From positions 1-64,000 of the forward strand of contig JBFWUN010000008.1 of assembly GCA_050247235.1 (NCBI GenBank): a stretch of 64,000 nt of DNA, written 5' to 3'. A program made the translations under genes and the position numbers. Positions 9,295 to 18,110 of this stretch are shown in pieces. Below the pieces are notes generated by a model, which was given only the letters and a program-made list of their open reading frames with translations, was not told the origin of the DNA and ran no database searches. The stretch is from CAIKBL01 sp050247235. GTDB lineage: Bacteria > Pseudomonadota > Gammaproteobacteria > Ga0077536. Numbering within the stretch: position 1 is the first letter of the stretch; each line of letters begins with the position of its first letter.

Positions 9295-10074
9295 CTAGCC
9301 CCCTCTCGACGCGGCGCCGGGGCCAACAGCCTCTCGCGTCCTCCCCCGGATCGCGAACCCGTTCGTGTAGCGCAGATCCACCGACGCGATCTCCGTCCAA
9401 GTGGCCTTCAGCGCCAGGTCATAGGCAACCCGGAAGCGCGCAAGGCGCTCTTCGATCCGGTGGCGCCCCAGCAACAGTCGTGTATTCCCCTCGAGTCCGA
9501 CCATCCACGCGCCCCGCTCGGACAGCTCGAGCAACGCGACCTTGAGTCCGAGTGCCCGCATGTGCCCGCTGACCATGCGGTAGGTGGTCAGAACTTCCAG
9601 TTCGCTGCCGACCGGACCATTCAGTCGCGGCAACCCTCGCGGAAACGTGCCGGGGTTGGGGGCGAACACGTCGGCGGCCGTGTTGAGCAACGCGTGTTCA
9701 CCCCACCTTGCGGTAGGTTCCTGCTCTTCGATCGTCACCCGCACGACGTCCGGCCATCGTCGCTCGATCTGCGCGTCTCGTACCCAGGGCTCCTCGAGCA
9801 GCGCGGCCCGGATCTCCTGCACTTCGATCTGGAAAAACCCACCCTGCAGGGAACGGGAGACGAGCGACTGGATGTAACCAGGCGTCAGAAACAGAAAATT
9901 CCCCTCCACGGTGACCGTGCGAATCGGGAAGTTGGTCGAGCGGCTGAGTGACTGGCCCACATAGCCCAGTACGGCCAGCACCCCCAACGTGATGACCATC
10001 GCCACGAACGCACGCGGGCTGACGAGCGGCTCCGTGGGGACCGTCGGAACCTGGCGACGCACCGCCTGCGTCAT
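9295..10074 (-). CDS. ftsQ: Cell division protein FtsQ
   Basis: FtsQ is a bitopic inner-membrane protein that links early and late divisome proteins through FtsB and FtsL. The 259-residue product has a short cytoplasmic N terminus, one membrane segment at about residues 26-45 (AFVAMVITLGVLAVLGY), a POTRA domain (FPIRTVTVEGN onward) and a periplasmic beta domain. The ATG at 10074 overlaps the ddl stop as ATGA, which supports this start over the 58-residue-longer frame. Confidence 0.93.
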   Translation of the reverse strand: MTQAVRRQVPTVPTEPLVSPRAFVAMVITLGVLAVLGYVGQSLSRSTNFPIRTVTVEGNFLFLTPGYIQSLVSRSLQGGFFQIEVQEIRAALLEEPWVRDAQIERRWPDVVRVTIEEQEPTARWGEHALLNTAADVFAPNPGTFPRGLPRLNGPVGSELEVLTTYRMVSGHMRALGLKVALLELSERGAWMVGLEGNTRLLLGRHRIEERLARFRVAYDLALKATWTEIASVDLRYTNGFAIRGRTREAVGPGAASRGG

Positions 10075-11036
10075 GACCGCTCCCCAAGACTGCTTTTCAG
10101 GATGCGCGCCACGAGGTACTCGAACGGCCAGCCGGCCTGTCGTGCCGCCATCGGGACGAGTGAATGATCCGTCATGCCGGGCACGGCGTTCAGTTCTATC
10201 AGCCACGGCCGTCCGTCCATGTCGACCATCAGGTCCACGCGCCCCCAACCCCTGGCATCGAGCGCCGCGAAGGCGGCCTGCCCGAACTCCGTAATGACGG
10301 TTTCAAGGTCGGGCGGCAATCCCGCGGGGCAGAGATACCGCGTCGTGGTGGCGTGGTACTTCGCCTCGTAATCGTAGAAGCGCCGGGGGGTCTCGAGCTT
10401 GATCAGCGGAAGCGCAGTACCGTCGACGATCGACAGCGTGTACTCGCTGCCCGTGATGAACGTCTCAATCAGGACATTCGAATCGTAGCGGCGGGCGAGC
10501 GCGAGGGCTTCCGGTATCGCGCCGGCTGCTTCGACCAGGCTGATCCCGATACTCGAACCCTCACGCGCCGGTTTGACCATCACGGGCAGTTGGAGCCGCG
10601 AGAGGATCTCGTCCGTTCCCGCGCAGTCATCCGCAACCAGGAAGTCAGGAGTCGGCAGCCCGGCCGCGCGCCAGATCCGCTTGGAGCGTACCTTGTCCAT
10701 CGAGAGTGCACAGCCCAGCACGCCGCTGCCGGTGTACGGGATGCCCGCGATCTCGAGCGCGCCCTGCAGACAACCATCCTCACCGCCTCGACCATGCAGC
10801 GCGATGAACACGCGGTCGGGTCGTTTCGCAAGCAATGCCTCGAGGTGATCGTTTCGCCAGTCGATACCCGTGGCGTCACATCCGATCGTGCGTAGCGCGT
10901 CCAGTATGGCAGCGCCGCTACGCAGGGAGACCTCACGTTCAGCCGAATGCCCCCCCATCAGCACGACTACCTTGCCCGCGCACGCGGCCAGTTCGAGCGC
11001 TTCCTGGCGTTGTGCCGTGGTCATACCCGCAGTCAT
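10071..11036 (-). CDS. ddl: D-alanine--D-alanine ligase
   Basis: This ATP-grasp enzyme joins two D-alanines for the peptidoglycan stem peptide. The 321 residues show the N-terminal VVLMGGHSAEREVSLRSG, the HGRGGEDG loop, the central VKPAREGSSIG ATP-grasp strand and the C-terminal LIELNAVPGMTDHS metal-binding region. The ATG at 11036 overlaps the murB stop as ATGA, and the 3' end overlaps ftsQ in the same way, so translation is probably coupled in this part of the dcw operon. Confidence 0.96.
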   Translation of the reverse strand: MTAGMTTAQRQEALELAACAGKVVVLMGGHSAEREVSLRSGAAILDALRTIGCDATGIDWRNDHLEALLAKRPDRVFIALHGRGGEDGCLQGALEIAGIPYTGSGVLGCALSMDKVRSKRIWRAAGLPTPDFLVADDCAGTDEILSRLQLPVMVKPAREGSSIGISLVEAAGAIPEALALARRYDSNVLIETFITGSEYTLSIVDGTALPLIKLETPRRFYDYEAKYHATTTRYLCPAGLPPDLETVITEFGQAAFAALDARGWGRVDLMVDMDGRPWLIELNAVPGMTDHSLVPMAARQAGWPFEYLVARILKSSLGERS

Positions 11037-11935
11037 CGTGCCCCTCCCGTGCCCAGAATCCGGACTTCGGGTTCGAGCGCGACCCCGAAGCGGCGCATGA
11101 CTTCTTGGCGAACGGTGTCTATCAGGGTTTCGATGTCGGTCGCATTGGCGCCGCGGTCGTTGATGATGAAGTTCGCATGCTTTTCGGACACATGACAGCC
11201 GCCGATCCGAAATCCCTTCAGACCTGCGGCTTCGACCAGGCGTCCCGCGTAATCACCGGGGGGATTGCGGAACACGGAGCCGCAGCTCGCTGCCCCGGTG
11301 GGTTGCGACGACGCACGCTCCGCCAGGAATTCGCGACCGCGGACGAGGGGGTCGTAATCGGCGGCTGGCGCGAACGCGAGCTGACAGCCGAAGAACCATT
11401 CGCCGGCGGGACCGACCACGGTGCGGTAACCCACGTCGTACATGTCCGCCGTGCGGCGTCGCGTACGGCCCGCGCGGTCGACCGTCTCGACCTCGTGCAC
11501 CCACTGCCAGATCTCGCTGCCGAAGGCTCCCGCGTTCATCGCGAGCGCACCACCAATGGTGCCCGGGATACCGACCAGGAACTCGGCACCCGCGTAGCCT
11601 TCGGCCGCGGCGTAACGCGCGACCTTCGGACACGGCACCCCTGCCTCGACCGAAATCCGGCCATCGACGTGGGCGATCCCGCCGAGCGCCCGTCCTGTGA
11701 GTATGATGACACCCTGGAACCCAGCATCACGAACGAGCACGTTGCTGCCGAGACCGATCCACGCAACCGGGACGTCGGGAGGTATCGCGGGAAGGAACGT
11801 GAGCAGATCGGCGCGGTCCTCGGGCTCGAACAGCACATCCGCCGCCCCCCCCGCACGCCACGTGCAGTGACGCGCCATCGACTCGGCATGCCGCATCACC
11901 CCACGACACGCCAGACGGTCCGTCCAGTGCGCCAT
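11033..11935 (-). CDS. murB: UDP-N-acetylenolpyruvoylglucosamine reductase MurB
   Basis: MurB is the FAD/NADPH enzyme that reduces enolpyruvyl-UDP-GlcNAc to UDP-MurNAc in the cytoplasm. Recognised features are the FAD-binding GLGSNVLVRD and GIPGTIGGALAMNAGAFG, the catalytic serine in GSVFRNP, and a C-terminal glutamate in LEPEVRILG. I chose the ATG at 11935 (300 residues) because GCGGAG precedes it; it lies 34 bases after the murC stop. The presence of murB between murC and ddl in the dcw cluster is common in many proteobacteria but not in E. coli. Confidence 0.94.
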   Translation of the reverse strand: MAHWTDRLACRGVMRHAESMARHCTWRAGGAADVLFEPEDRADLLTFLPAIPPDVPVAWIGLGSNVLVRDAGFQGVIILTGRALGGIAHVDGRISVEAGVPCPKVARYAAAEGYAGAEFLVGIPGTIGGALAMNAGAFGSEIWQWVHEVETVDRAGRTRRRTADMYDVGYRTVVGPAGEWFFGCQLAFAPAADYDPLVRGREFLAERASSQPTGAASCGSVFRNPPGDYAGRLVEAAGLKGFRIGGCHVSEKHANFIINDRGANATDIETLIDTVRQEVMRRFGVALEPEVRILGTGGAR

Positions 11936-11969
11936 CAGCGTGTTCTCCGCGTTTCGGTCGACGGCAACG

Positions 11970-13391
11970 TCACCCACACGCGCGCCCCTCCACGTAATCG
12001 AGCGTTTCCGCGACGCGCCCGATACTCCCGGCACCAAGCAGCATCACGAGATCCCCGTCGCGCACCAGTCCCGACAGCACGTTTGCCACATCGGCAGGCC
12101 CTGCGACGAGGATCGGATCCAGGATCCCCCGCGCGCGCACTGCCCGGCACAGATCGCGAGCGTCGGCACCCGGCAGTGGCCGCTCGCCCGCCGGGTACAC
12201 TTCCAGGATCAGAAGAATATCCGCCTGGGCGAGCACCGTGACGAAGTCATCAAACAGGTCACGCGTGCGCGTGTAGCGATGCGGCTGGAATGCCACCACC
12301 AACCTCCGGTCCGGCCACCCTTCACGCGCAGTTCGCAGCATGACCGCGAGTTCCCGCGGATGGTGACCGTAGTCATCGATCACGAGCACCTCTGCATTCG
12401 CGATCCGCGCAACGCCCTTGAGTTGGCAGCGTCGCTTTACGCCCTCAAACTTCGCCAGCGCCCGCAGTACGGCCTCGTCGGCAATTCCGAGTTCGCCCGC
12501 AACGGCGATCGCGGCCAGCGCGTTGAGCGCGTTGTGCCGACCAGGCATGTTGACCGTCACGTCCAGTGCCGCTCCCCGGTTGCCACGCTCCACGCGCAAG
12601 CGAGTGCGATGTCCGTCCACCCGCACATCGCAACCGCGGATATCTGCGTCGGGTGCCGTGCCATAGGTCAGAACACGCGTGTGCAGATCGCCGACCAGCG
12701 ACATCGCTGCCGCATCGTCGGAACACACGACTGCTACGCCGTAGAACGGGAGTCTTCGAAAGAACTCCCGAAAGCTCCCGCGCAGCTTCTCGAAGTCCTG
12801 GTCGTAGGTCTGCATGTGATCCGCGTCAATGTTCGTCAGTACCGCAACGAGCGGATTCAGGAGCAGAAACGAAGCATCGCTCTCGTCAGCCTCCGCGACG
12901 AGATAATGACCTTCACCGAGCCGCGCGTGAGAGCCTGCGCTATGCAGCAATCCGCCGATTACGAATGTCGGATCGAGCCCTCCCTCGCCAAGCACACTCG
13001 CGACAAGGCTCGTGGTCGTAGTCTTGCCATGCGTTCCCGCCACCGCGATGCCGCGGCGAAACCGCATCAATTCCGCCAGCATCTCTGCGCGGGGGACCAC
13101 CGGCACACGGTTCGCGCGCGCGGCCACGAGTTCCGGATTGTCATTCGCGACTGCGCTGGAATAGACCACGACATCGGAATCCACCACGTTCACCGCGCGA
13201 TGCCCGATCACGACGCGCACTCCCATCTCGGACAATTGATCGGTCATCTGGTTACGTGCGAGATCCGATCCGGAGATTTCGTAGCCCAGATTGTGGAAGA
13301 CCTGGGCGATTCCGCTCATTCCCGCGCCGCCGATCCCGACGAAGTGAATCCGCTTCACGTTGTGCATCGGCAACTGGTCGGGCCTAATCAT
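11970..13391 (-). CDS. murC: UDP-N-acetylmuramate--L-alanine ligase MurC
   Basis: MurC adds the first residue, L-alanine, to UDP-MurNAc. The 473-residue protein has an N-terminal Rossmann segment (FVGIGGAGMSGIA), the Mur-ligase P-loop GTHGKTTT at 119-126, and the C-terminal DDYGHHPRE motif typical of MurC. The ATG at 13391 overlaps the last bases of murG (8-base overlap) and has GGAG in the murG coding sequence in front of it. A downstream ATG (MHNVKRIHF) is an alternative start eight codons later. Confidence 0.96.
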   Translation of the reverse strand: MIRPDQLPMHNVKRIHFVGIGGAGMSGIAQVFHNLGYEISGSDLARNQMTDQLSEMGVRVVIGHRAVNVVDSDVVVYSSAVANDNPELVAARANRVPVVPRAEMLAELMRFRRGIAVAGTHGKTTTTSLVASVLGEGGLDPTFVIGGLLHSAGSHARLGEGHYLVAEADESDASFLLLNPLVAVLTNIDADHMQTYDQDFEKLRGSFREFFRRLPFYGVAVVCSDDAAAMSLVGDLHTRVLTYGTAPDADIRGCDVRVDGHRTRLRVERGNRGAALDVTVNMPGRHNALNALAAIAVAGELGIADEAVLRALAKFEGVKRRCQLKGVARIANAEVLVIDDYGHHPRELAVMLRTAREGWPDRRLVVAFQPHRYTRTRDLFDDFVTVLAQADILLILEVYPAGERPLPGADARDLCRAVRARGILDPILVAGPADVANVLSGLVRDGDLVMLLGAGSIGRVAETLDYVEGRACG

Positions 13392-14463
13392 GCAGGAGCT
13401 CCAGGCAGTGGCGAGCCACGTCCTCCGTGGCGGTCAGGTATGCCGCCGCGCGAGCGTGTGCCGCCATCTCGGCCATCCTGACCGGTTCATCCGCGATCGA
13501 CCGTAATGCGTCTGCAACCGTCTCGGCGGAAAGCTCCGCGTCCGCAACCATTACGGCCGCGCCGCGGTCCACGAGATAGCGCGCATTCGCCGTCTGGTGG
13601 TCGTCTACCGCGTGCGGAAAAGGGACCAGTATCGAAGGCAGGCCGGCGGCGGACACTTCGGCGATTGTCAGCGCGCCCGCCCGGCAGATCACGATGTCCG
13701 CCCACGCGTAAGCCTCTGCCATGTCCGTGATGAATGGTTCGACGACACCTTGCACTCCCTCGCTGCGGTAGGCATCCATGGTTGAAGTTACCTCGCGCTC
13801 GCCCGCCTGGTGACGGACTTCCACCTGTTGAAAGGCGGCGAAACGCGCGACGCCGACAGGTACCACGCGATTGAGCGAGCGTGCGCCCAGGCTTCCGCCG
13901 AGGACGAGAATGCGCAGCGGATGCGGCGGACGTGTTCTGTGTGTGGGAGGCGCGATTCCGCCGATGTCGGCCCGCAAGGGATTTCCAGTCACCTGCACGT
14001 TTGAGGCGCCGCCGAATGTGCCGGGGTAGGCCGCCAGAACGCGGGTTGCAAAATGGCGCAGTACGCGATTCGTGAATCCGGGGACGGCATTCTGCTCGTG
14101 TATCACGAGCGGTCGACGGCACAGCCATGCGGCCAGCCCACCCGGCCCGCTCGCGAATCCTCCCATCCCGAGTACAACGCCCGGGCGAATCTTCAGGATT
14201 GCAATCATCGCAGCGAGCGTCGCACGCGCGACGGCGAAAGGCGCAAACACAAGGCGCAGGAGACCTTTTCCCCTGATGCCCGCAATCGCGATCCTGACGA
14301 GTTCGATTCCGTGCGCGGGGACGAGCGTGCATTCCATGCCCCGCGTGGAACCGAGCCACACGGGCGTAACCTGGCGCTGCCGCAGCCATTCGGCGACTGC
14401 CAGCGCCGGGAAGATGTGACCGCCGGTCCCCCCCGCCACGATGAGTACGCGCTTCAATTTCAC
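13384..14463 (-). CDS. murG: Lipid II synthase glycosyltransferase MurG
   Basis: MurG transfers GlcNAc from UDP-GlcNAc to lipid I on the inner face of the cytoplasmic membrane, giving lipid II. The glycine-rich loop GGTGGH is at residues 11-16, a second glycine loop occurs in GMGGFASGPGG, and LGGSLGARSLN and CRAGALTIAE mark the C-terminal nucleotide-sugar domain. The start is the GTG at 14463, which overlaps the ftsW stop as GTGA; this gives the normal 359 residues. The longer frame upstream has no family similarity. Confidence 0.96.
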   Translation of the reverse strand: MKLKRVLIVAGGTGGHIFPALAVAEWLRQRQVTPVWLGSTRGMECTLVPAHGIELVRIAIAGIRGKGLLRLVFAPFAVARATLAAMIAILKIRPGVVLGMGGFASGPGGLAAWLCRRPLVIHEQNAVPGFTNRVLRHFATRVLAAYPGTFGGASNVQVTGNPLRADIGGIAPPTHRTRPPHPLRILVLGGSLGARSLNRVVPVGVARFAAFQQVEVRHQAGEREVTSTMDAYRSEGVQGVVEPFITDMAEAYAWADIVICRAGALTIAEVSAAGLPSILVPFPHAVDDHQTANARYLVDRGAAVMVADAELSAETVADALRSIADEPVRMAEMAAHARAAAYLTATEDVARHCLELLHD

Positions 14464-15644
14464 GGTGCGCCTCCGGCCGTCGGCGCGGAACGGCTCGATG
14501 CGTTGGCTTCGAGTGACACGCGAAGCACAAGGGCGACAGCCCCGCACAACATTACCATGCTGTTACTGCCATAACTGATCATCGGGAGAGTCAGCCCCTT
14601 CGTCGGCAGGATCCCGAGATTGACGCCGATGTTCACGAATGCTTCGATCGAGATGAGCAGACCGATGCCGTACGCAACATATGCAGCAAACGGTTGCTTG
14701 TTGTCTTCTGCCTGACCCCCAATGTAGAGAATGCGCGTCAGCATCAGGAAGAACAGCAGGATCACACAACACGCGCCCGCAAGCCCAAGTTCCTCACCGA
14801 TTACTGCAAAGATGAAATCGGTGTGAACCTCCGGCAGGTAGAACAGCTTCTGTACGCTGTTCCCGAGCCCTACGCCGAACCATTCTCCCCGTCCGAAGGC
14901 TATCAGTGCCTGCGTGAGCTGAAAGCCGGTGTTGTAGGGGTCTGACCACGGATCCCGGAACGCCATCAGACGCTGCATGCGGTAGGGCGCAAGCACCGCG
15001 ATGGCTGCGAGCGCCGAGACCGCAACTCCCCCCCATGCAGCGAAGCGCCAAAGCGGGACTCCCCCCAGAAACAGCATCCCAAGCACGGTCGCCAGAATTA
15101 CGACGGCAGCACCGAAGTCAGGTTCCAGGAGCAGCAGGAAGGCGACGATGGTGACTACGAAGATTGGCTTGATGAAACCCATCAGCTGCGAACGGACCTG
15201 TCGTTCGTGCCGCACGAGAAAGCCGGCGACGTAGATGATGACAGCGAGCTTGACCGGCTCGGAGGCCTGCAATGTCAGTGGCCCCAGCTTGACCCAGCGC
15301 ATGCTCCCATTGACCTCGCGGCCAACGCCTGGGATCAGTACCGCCACCAGCAGTCCGATCCCAACCAGCAGGACCGTCACGCTGTGACGCTGGAACGCCT
15401 CGGTCGGAATCCGCAGCACCATCGCACCCACGACGCAGCCCAGTGACAACGCGGCGAGCTGTCGCCACAAGAAGTGATACTGATTTCCACCATCACGCGC
15501 GGCAATCGCAATCGACGCGGATGCGACCATCACGAGCCCCAGGAACACGACCGCCGCCACGATCACGATAAGCCATGGATCGTAGCGATACGCATCCACG
15601 AACCTCCTGCGCGAAATCGAACTGAGCGGGACGGCCTGGCTCAT
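14460..15644 (-). CDS. ftsW: SEDS peptidoglycan glycosyltransferase FtsW
   Basis: FtsW polymerises lipid II at the septum together with FtsI. The 394-residue polytopic membrane protein begins with a short cytoplasmic tail and has about ten hydrophobic segments. The SEDS hallmark is seen in IFAVIGEELGLAGA and in LPTKGLTLPMISYGSNS near the C terminus. The ATG at 15644 overlaps the murD stop as ATGA, which fixes the start. Its 3' end overlaps murG as GTGA. Confidence 0.96.
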   Translation of the reverse strand: MSQAVPLSSISRRRFVDAYRYDPWLIVIVAAVVFLGLVMVASASIAIAARDGGNQYHFLWRQLAALSLGCVVGAMVLRIPTEAFQRHSVTVLLVGIGLLVAVLIPGVGREVNGSMRWVKLGPLTLQASEPVKLAVIIYVAGFLVRHERQVRSQLMGFIKPIFVVTIVAFLLLLEPDFGAAVVILATVLGMLFLGGVPLWRFAAWGGVAVSALAAIAVLAPYRMQRLMAFRDPWSDPYNTGFQLTQALIAFGRGEWFGVGLGNSVQKLFYLPEVHTDFIFAVIGEELGLAGACCVILLFFLMLTRILYIGGQAEDNKQPFAAYVAYGIGLLISIEAFVNIGVNLGILPTKGLTLPMISYGSNSMVMLCGAVALVLRVSLEANASSRSAPTAGGAP

Positions 15645-17020
15645 ACCCGGTTCACCTCGCGAACGGCTGCCTCGAAAGCGCGTCCGCGGTCCTCGTAATT
15701 CAGGAACATGTCGAAACTCGCGCACGCGGGCGACAGCAGCACGGCGTCACCGGCGCGCGCCATCGATCGCGCAAGCATGACTGCGTCTCGCATGTCATTC
15801 GCACGTCGCACCGCGACGAGATCCGATAGCGCGGCTTCGATGCGCGGGGCATCCTCCCCGATCAGCACGATCGAACGCAATCGTCCTGCTACTGCTGGAC
15901 GCAAATCGCGGAAATCGGCACCCTTGCCCTGGCCCCCTGCAATCAGGACGCCGGTTCGTGCGGAGAAGATCCCGGCGATCGCGGCGGCAGAGGCTCCTAC
16001 GTTGGTGCCCTTGGAGTCGTTGAACCACGTTATTCCGTCTCGCTCCAGCACGAGTCGGCACCGGTGCTCCAGTCCATCGAAAGCGCGCAACGCCGCACAC
16101 TGGCCTTGGCGGGAAATCCCGATGCAATCCGCAAGTGCCATGGCCGCGAGCGCGTTGAACTCGTTATGTAAGCCCCGAATACGCAGTTCCTCACAGCGCA
16201 GCACCGGCGTTCGCCCGTGTACCAGCCACCGTTCACCCTGGTGGGTCGCTACCGAGTAGGTATCCTCCCCGCCCTGGTTCAGCGATACCCAGCGAACGGG
16301 TGCATCGTGCGGCGCGAACGCCGCCACCCGCGCGTCATCGGCGTTCAGCACGACCTGCCCGGCGCGGCGCAGGACGCGTGCCTTCGCCGCCGCATAGGCT
16401 TCCAGGCTTCCGTGTCGATCCAGGTGATCGGGGGAGATGTTCAGTATGCAGGCGGCATTTGGCGCGAGCGTGTCGGTCAGTTCCAGCTGAAAACTCGACA
16501 GCTCCAGCACCAGCCAGTCGGGTCGGGGTGGCGCCAGTATGTCCAGTGCCGGCATGCCGAGATTGGCGCCCGCACGAGCGAGGAGACCGTCCGCGGCAAT
16601 CATGTCAGTCACCAGCGTGGTCACAGTGCTCTTGCCGTTGGACCCCGTGATTGCGAGATACGGAACGTCGGCCACTTGTGCGAATATCTCGATGTCGCCT
16701 ACCACCGGTATTCCACGTGAACGGGCGGACGACACCCACGGATGATCAAGCGGGATTCCCGGACTCAATGCCATGACTTCCGCGCTCTCGAGGACCTCTC
16801 GCGAGATCGCCCCACCCATCCAGCGCACACCTGATCCGAGCGCCTCGAACTCAGCCGCGAGCATTGGACGCTCGTGCGCGTCAACCGCGACCACCTGGTG
16901 TCCTCGGGCCCCGAGATAGCGGGCACAGGAAAGACCCGTTCGTCCCATCCCGCACACAACCCAGCGTCTCGGAGCATCGATAAGCGTCGCCACTGGCGAT
17001 CGAAGAGAAAGCATCGTCAT
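15641..17020 (-). CDS. murD: UDP-N-acetylmuramoyl-L-alanine--D-glutamate ligase MurD
   Basis: MurD adds D-glutamate to UDP-MurNAc-L-Ala. The 459-residue protein shows an N-terminal Rossmann-like fold (VVCGMGRTGLSCARYL), the P-loop ITGSNGKSTVTTL, and HRCRLV followed by FNDSKGTN, a motif used by MurD for metal and carbamylated-lysine chemistry. It begins 8 bases after the mraY stop and its 3' end overlaps ftsW. Confidence 0.96.
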   Translation of the reverse strand: MTMLSLRSPVATLIDAPRRWVVCGMGRTGLSCARYLGARGHQVVAVDAHERPMLAAEFEALGSGVRWMGGAISREVLESAEVMALSPGIPLDHPWVSSARSRGIPVVGDIEIFAQVADVPYLAITGSNGKSTVTTLVTDMIAADGLLARAGANLGMPALDILAPPRPDWLVLELSSFQLELTDTLAPNAACILNISPDHLDRHGSLEAYAAAKARVLRRAGQVVLNADDARVAAFAPHDAPVRWVSLNQGGEDTYSVATHQGERWLVHGRTPVLRCEELRIRGLHNEFNALAAMALADCIGISRQGQCAALRAFDGLEHRCRLVLERDGITWFNDSKGTNVGASAAAIAGIFSARTGVLIAGGQGKGADFRDLRPAVAGRLRSIVLIGEDAPRIEAALSDLVAVRRANDMRDAVMLARSMARAGDAVLLSPACASFDMFLNYEDRGRAFEAAVREVNRV

Positions 17021-17027
17021 GCGACTT

Positions 17028-18110
17028 TCACCGGATCTTCAACGTGGTCAATCCAACCAGGACCAGGATGACCGAGATGATCCAGAAGCGAACGATCACG
17101 CGCGGTTCCGGCCAGCCCTTCAATTCGAAGTGGTGATGAATCGGCGCCATGCGAAATATGCGACGCCCCGTCAACTTGAAGGAAGCCACCTGCAGGATGA
17201 CCGACACGGTCTCGAGGACGAATACGCCACCCATCACGAAGAGTACGAGTTCCTGTCTCACCATGACGGATACAATCCCCAACGCCGCGCCAAGCGCGAG
17301 CGCTCCTATGTCTCCCATGAAAACCTGTGCGGGATAAGTGTTGAACCAGAGAAAACCCAGCCCCGCGCCGACAATCGCGCCACAAAACACGCAAAGTTCT
17401 CCAACTCCCGCGATATAGGGGAACGCCAGGTATTCAGAGAACTTCACGTTGCCGGTGACGTACGCAAAAACCACCAGCGCGGACGCAATCAGCACGGTCG
17501 GCATGATTGCCAGACCGTCCAGACCATCGGTGAGATTGACAGCATTACTTGACCCGACCACAACAAAGTAGGTCGTCAGCACGTACAGCCAGCCGAGGTC
17601 TATCATGTACTGCTTGACGAATGGCACCACCAGCTGGGTCTCAGCCGGCGACTTCGCCGAGACCATGAGCAGGATCGCAGCTACCAGCGCCGCGAATGAC
17701 TGCCACGAATACTTGGCACGTGCTGATAATCCTTTGCTGTTCTTGCGCGAAATTTTCAAGAAGTCGTCGTACCAACCGACAATTCCGAACGCGAGCATCG
17801 TGAGGAGCGCGATCCATACAAACCGGTTGCCAAGATCGCCCCAGAGCAGCGTAGTCAGGCTGATCACCAGGATGATCAGCGCCCCTCCCATCGTGGGTGT
17901 GCCCGCCTTGGACAGATGGGATTGCGGCCCATCGTCCCTTACGCGTTGCCCGATCTGATATCGGCCCAGCTGCCGGATCAGATACGGTCCGAACAGCAGT
18001 GAAAGAAACAAAGCAGTGAGTACGCTCAATATCGTGCGCAGCGTCAGGTACCGCACGACGCCGAACCCGGGATCGAGTCTCTGAAGAATGTCAGCGAGCC
18101 AGATCAGCAT
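17028..18110 (-). CDS. mraY: Phospho-N-acetylmuramoyl-pentapeptide transferase MraY
   Basis: MraY attaches phospho-MurNAc-pentapeptide to undecaprenyl phosphate, forming lipid I at the inner membrane. The 360 residues match the E. coli length exactly. Ten hydrophobic segments can be followed, and the signature NAVNLTDGLDGLAI contains the catalytic aspartates; the cytoplasmic loop ends in FRMAPIHHHFEL. Its 5' end overlaps the last codons of murF by seven bases. Confidence 0.97.
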   Translation of the reverse strand: MLIWLADILQRLDPGFGVVRYLTLRTILSVLTALFLSLLFGPYLIRQLGRYQIGQRVRDDGPQSHLSKAGTPTMGGALIILVISLTTLLWGDLGNRFVWIALLTMLAFGIVGWYDDFLKISRKNSKGLSARAKYSWQSFAALVAAILLMVSAKSPAETQLVVPFVKQYMIDLGWLYVLTTYFVVVGSSNAVNLTDGLDGLAIMPTVLIASALVVFAYVTGNVKFSEYLAFPYIAGVGELCVFCGAIVGAGLGFLWFNTYPAQVFMGDIGALALGAALGIVSVMVRQELVLFVMGGVFVLETVSVILQVASFKLTGRRIFRMAPIHHHFELKGWPEPRVIVRFWIISVILVLVGLTTLKIR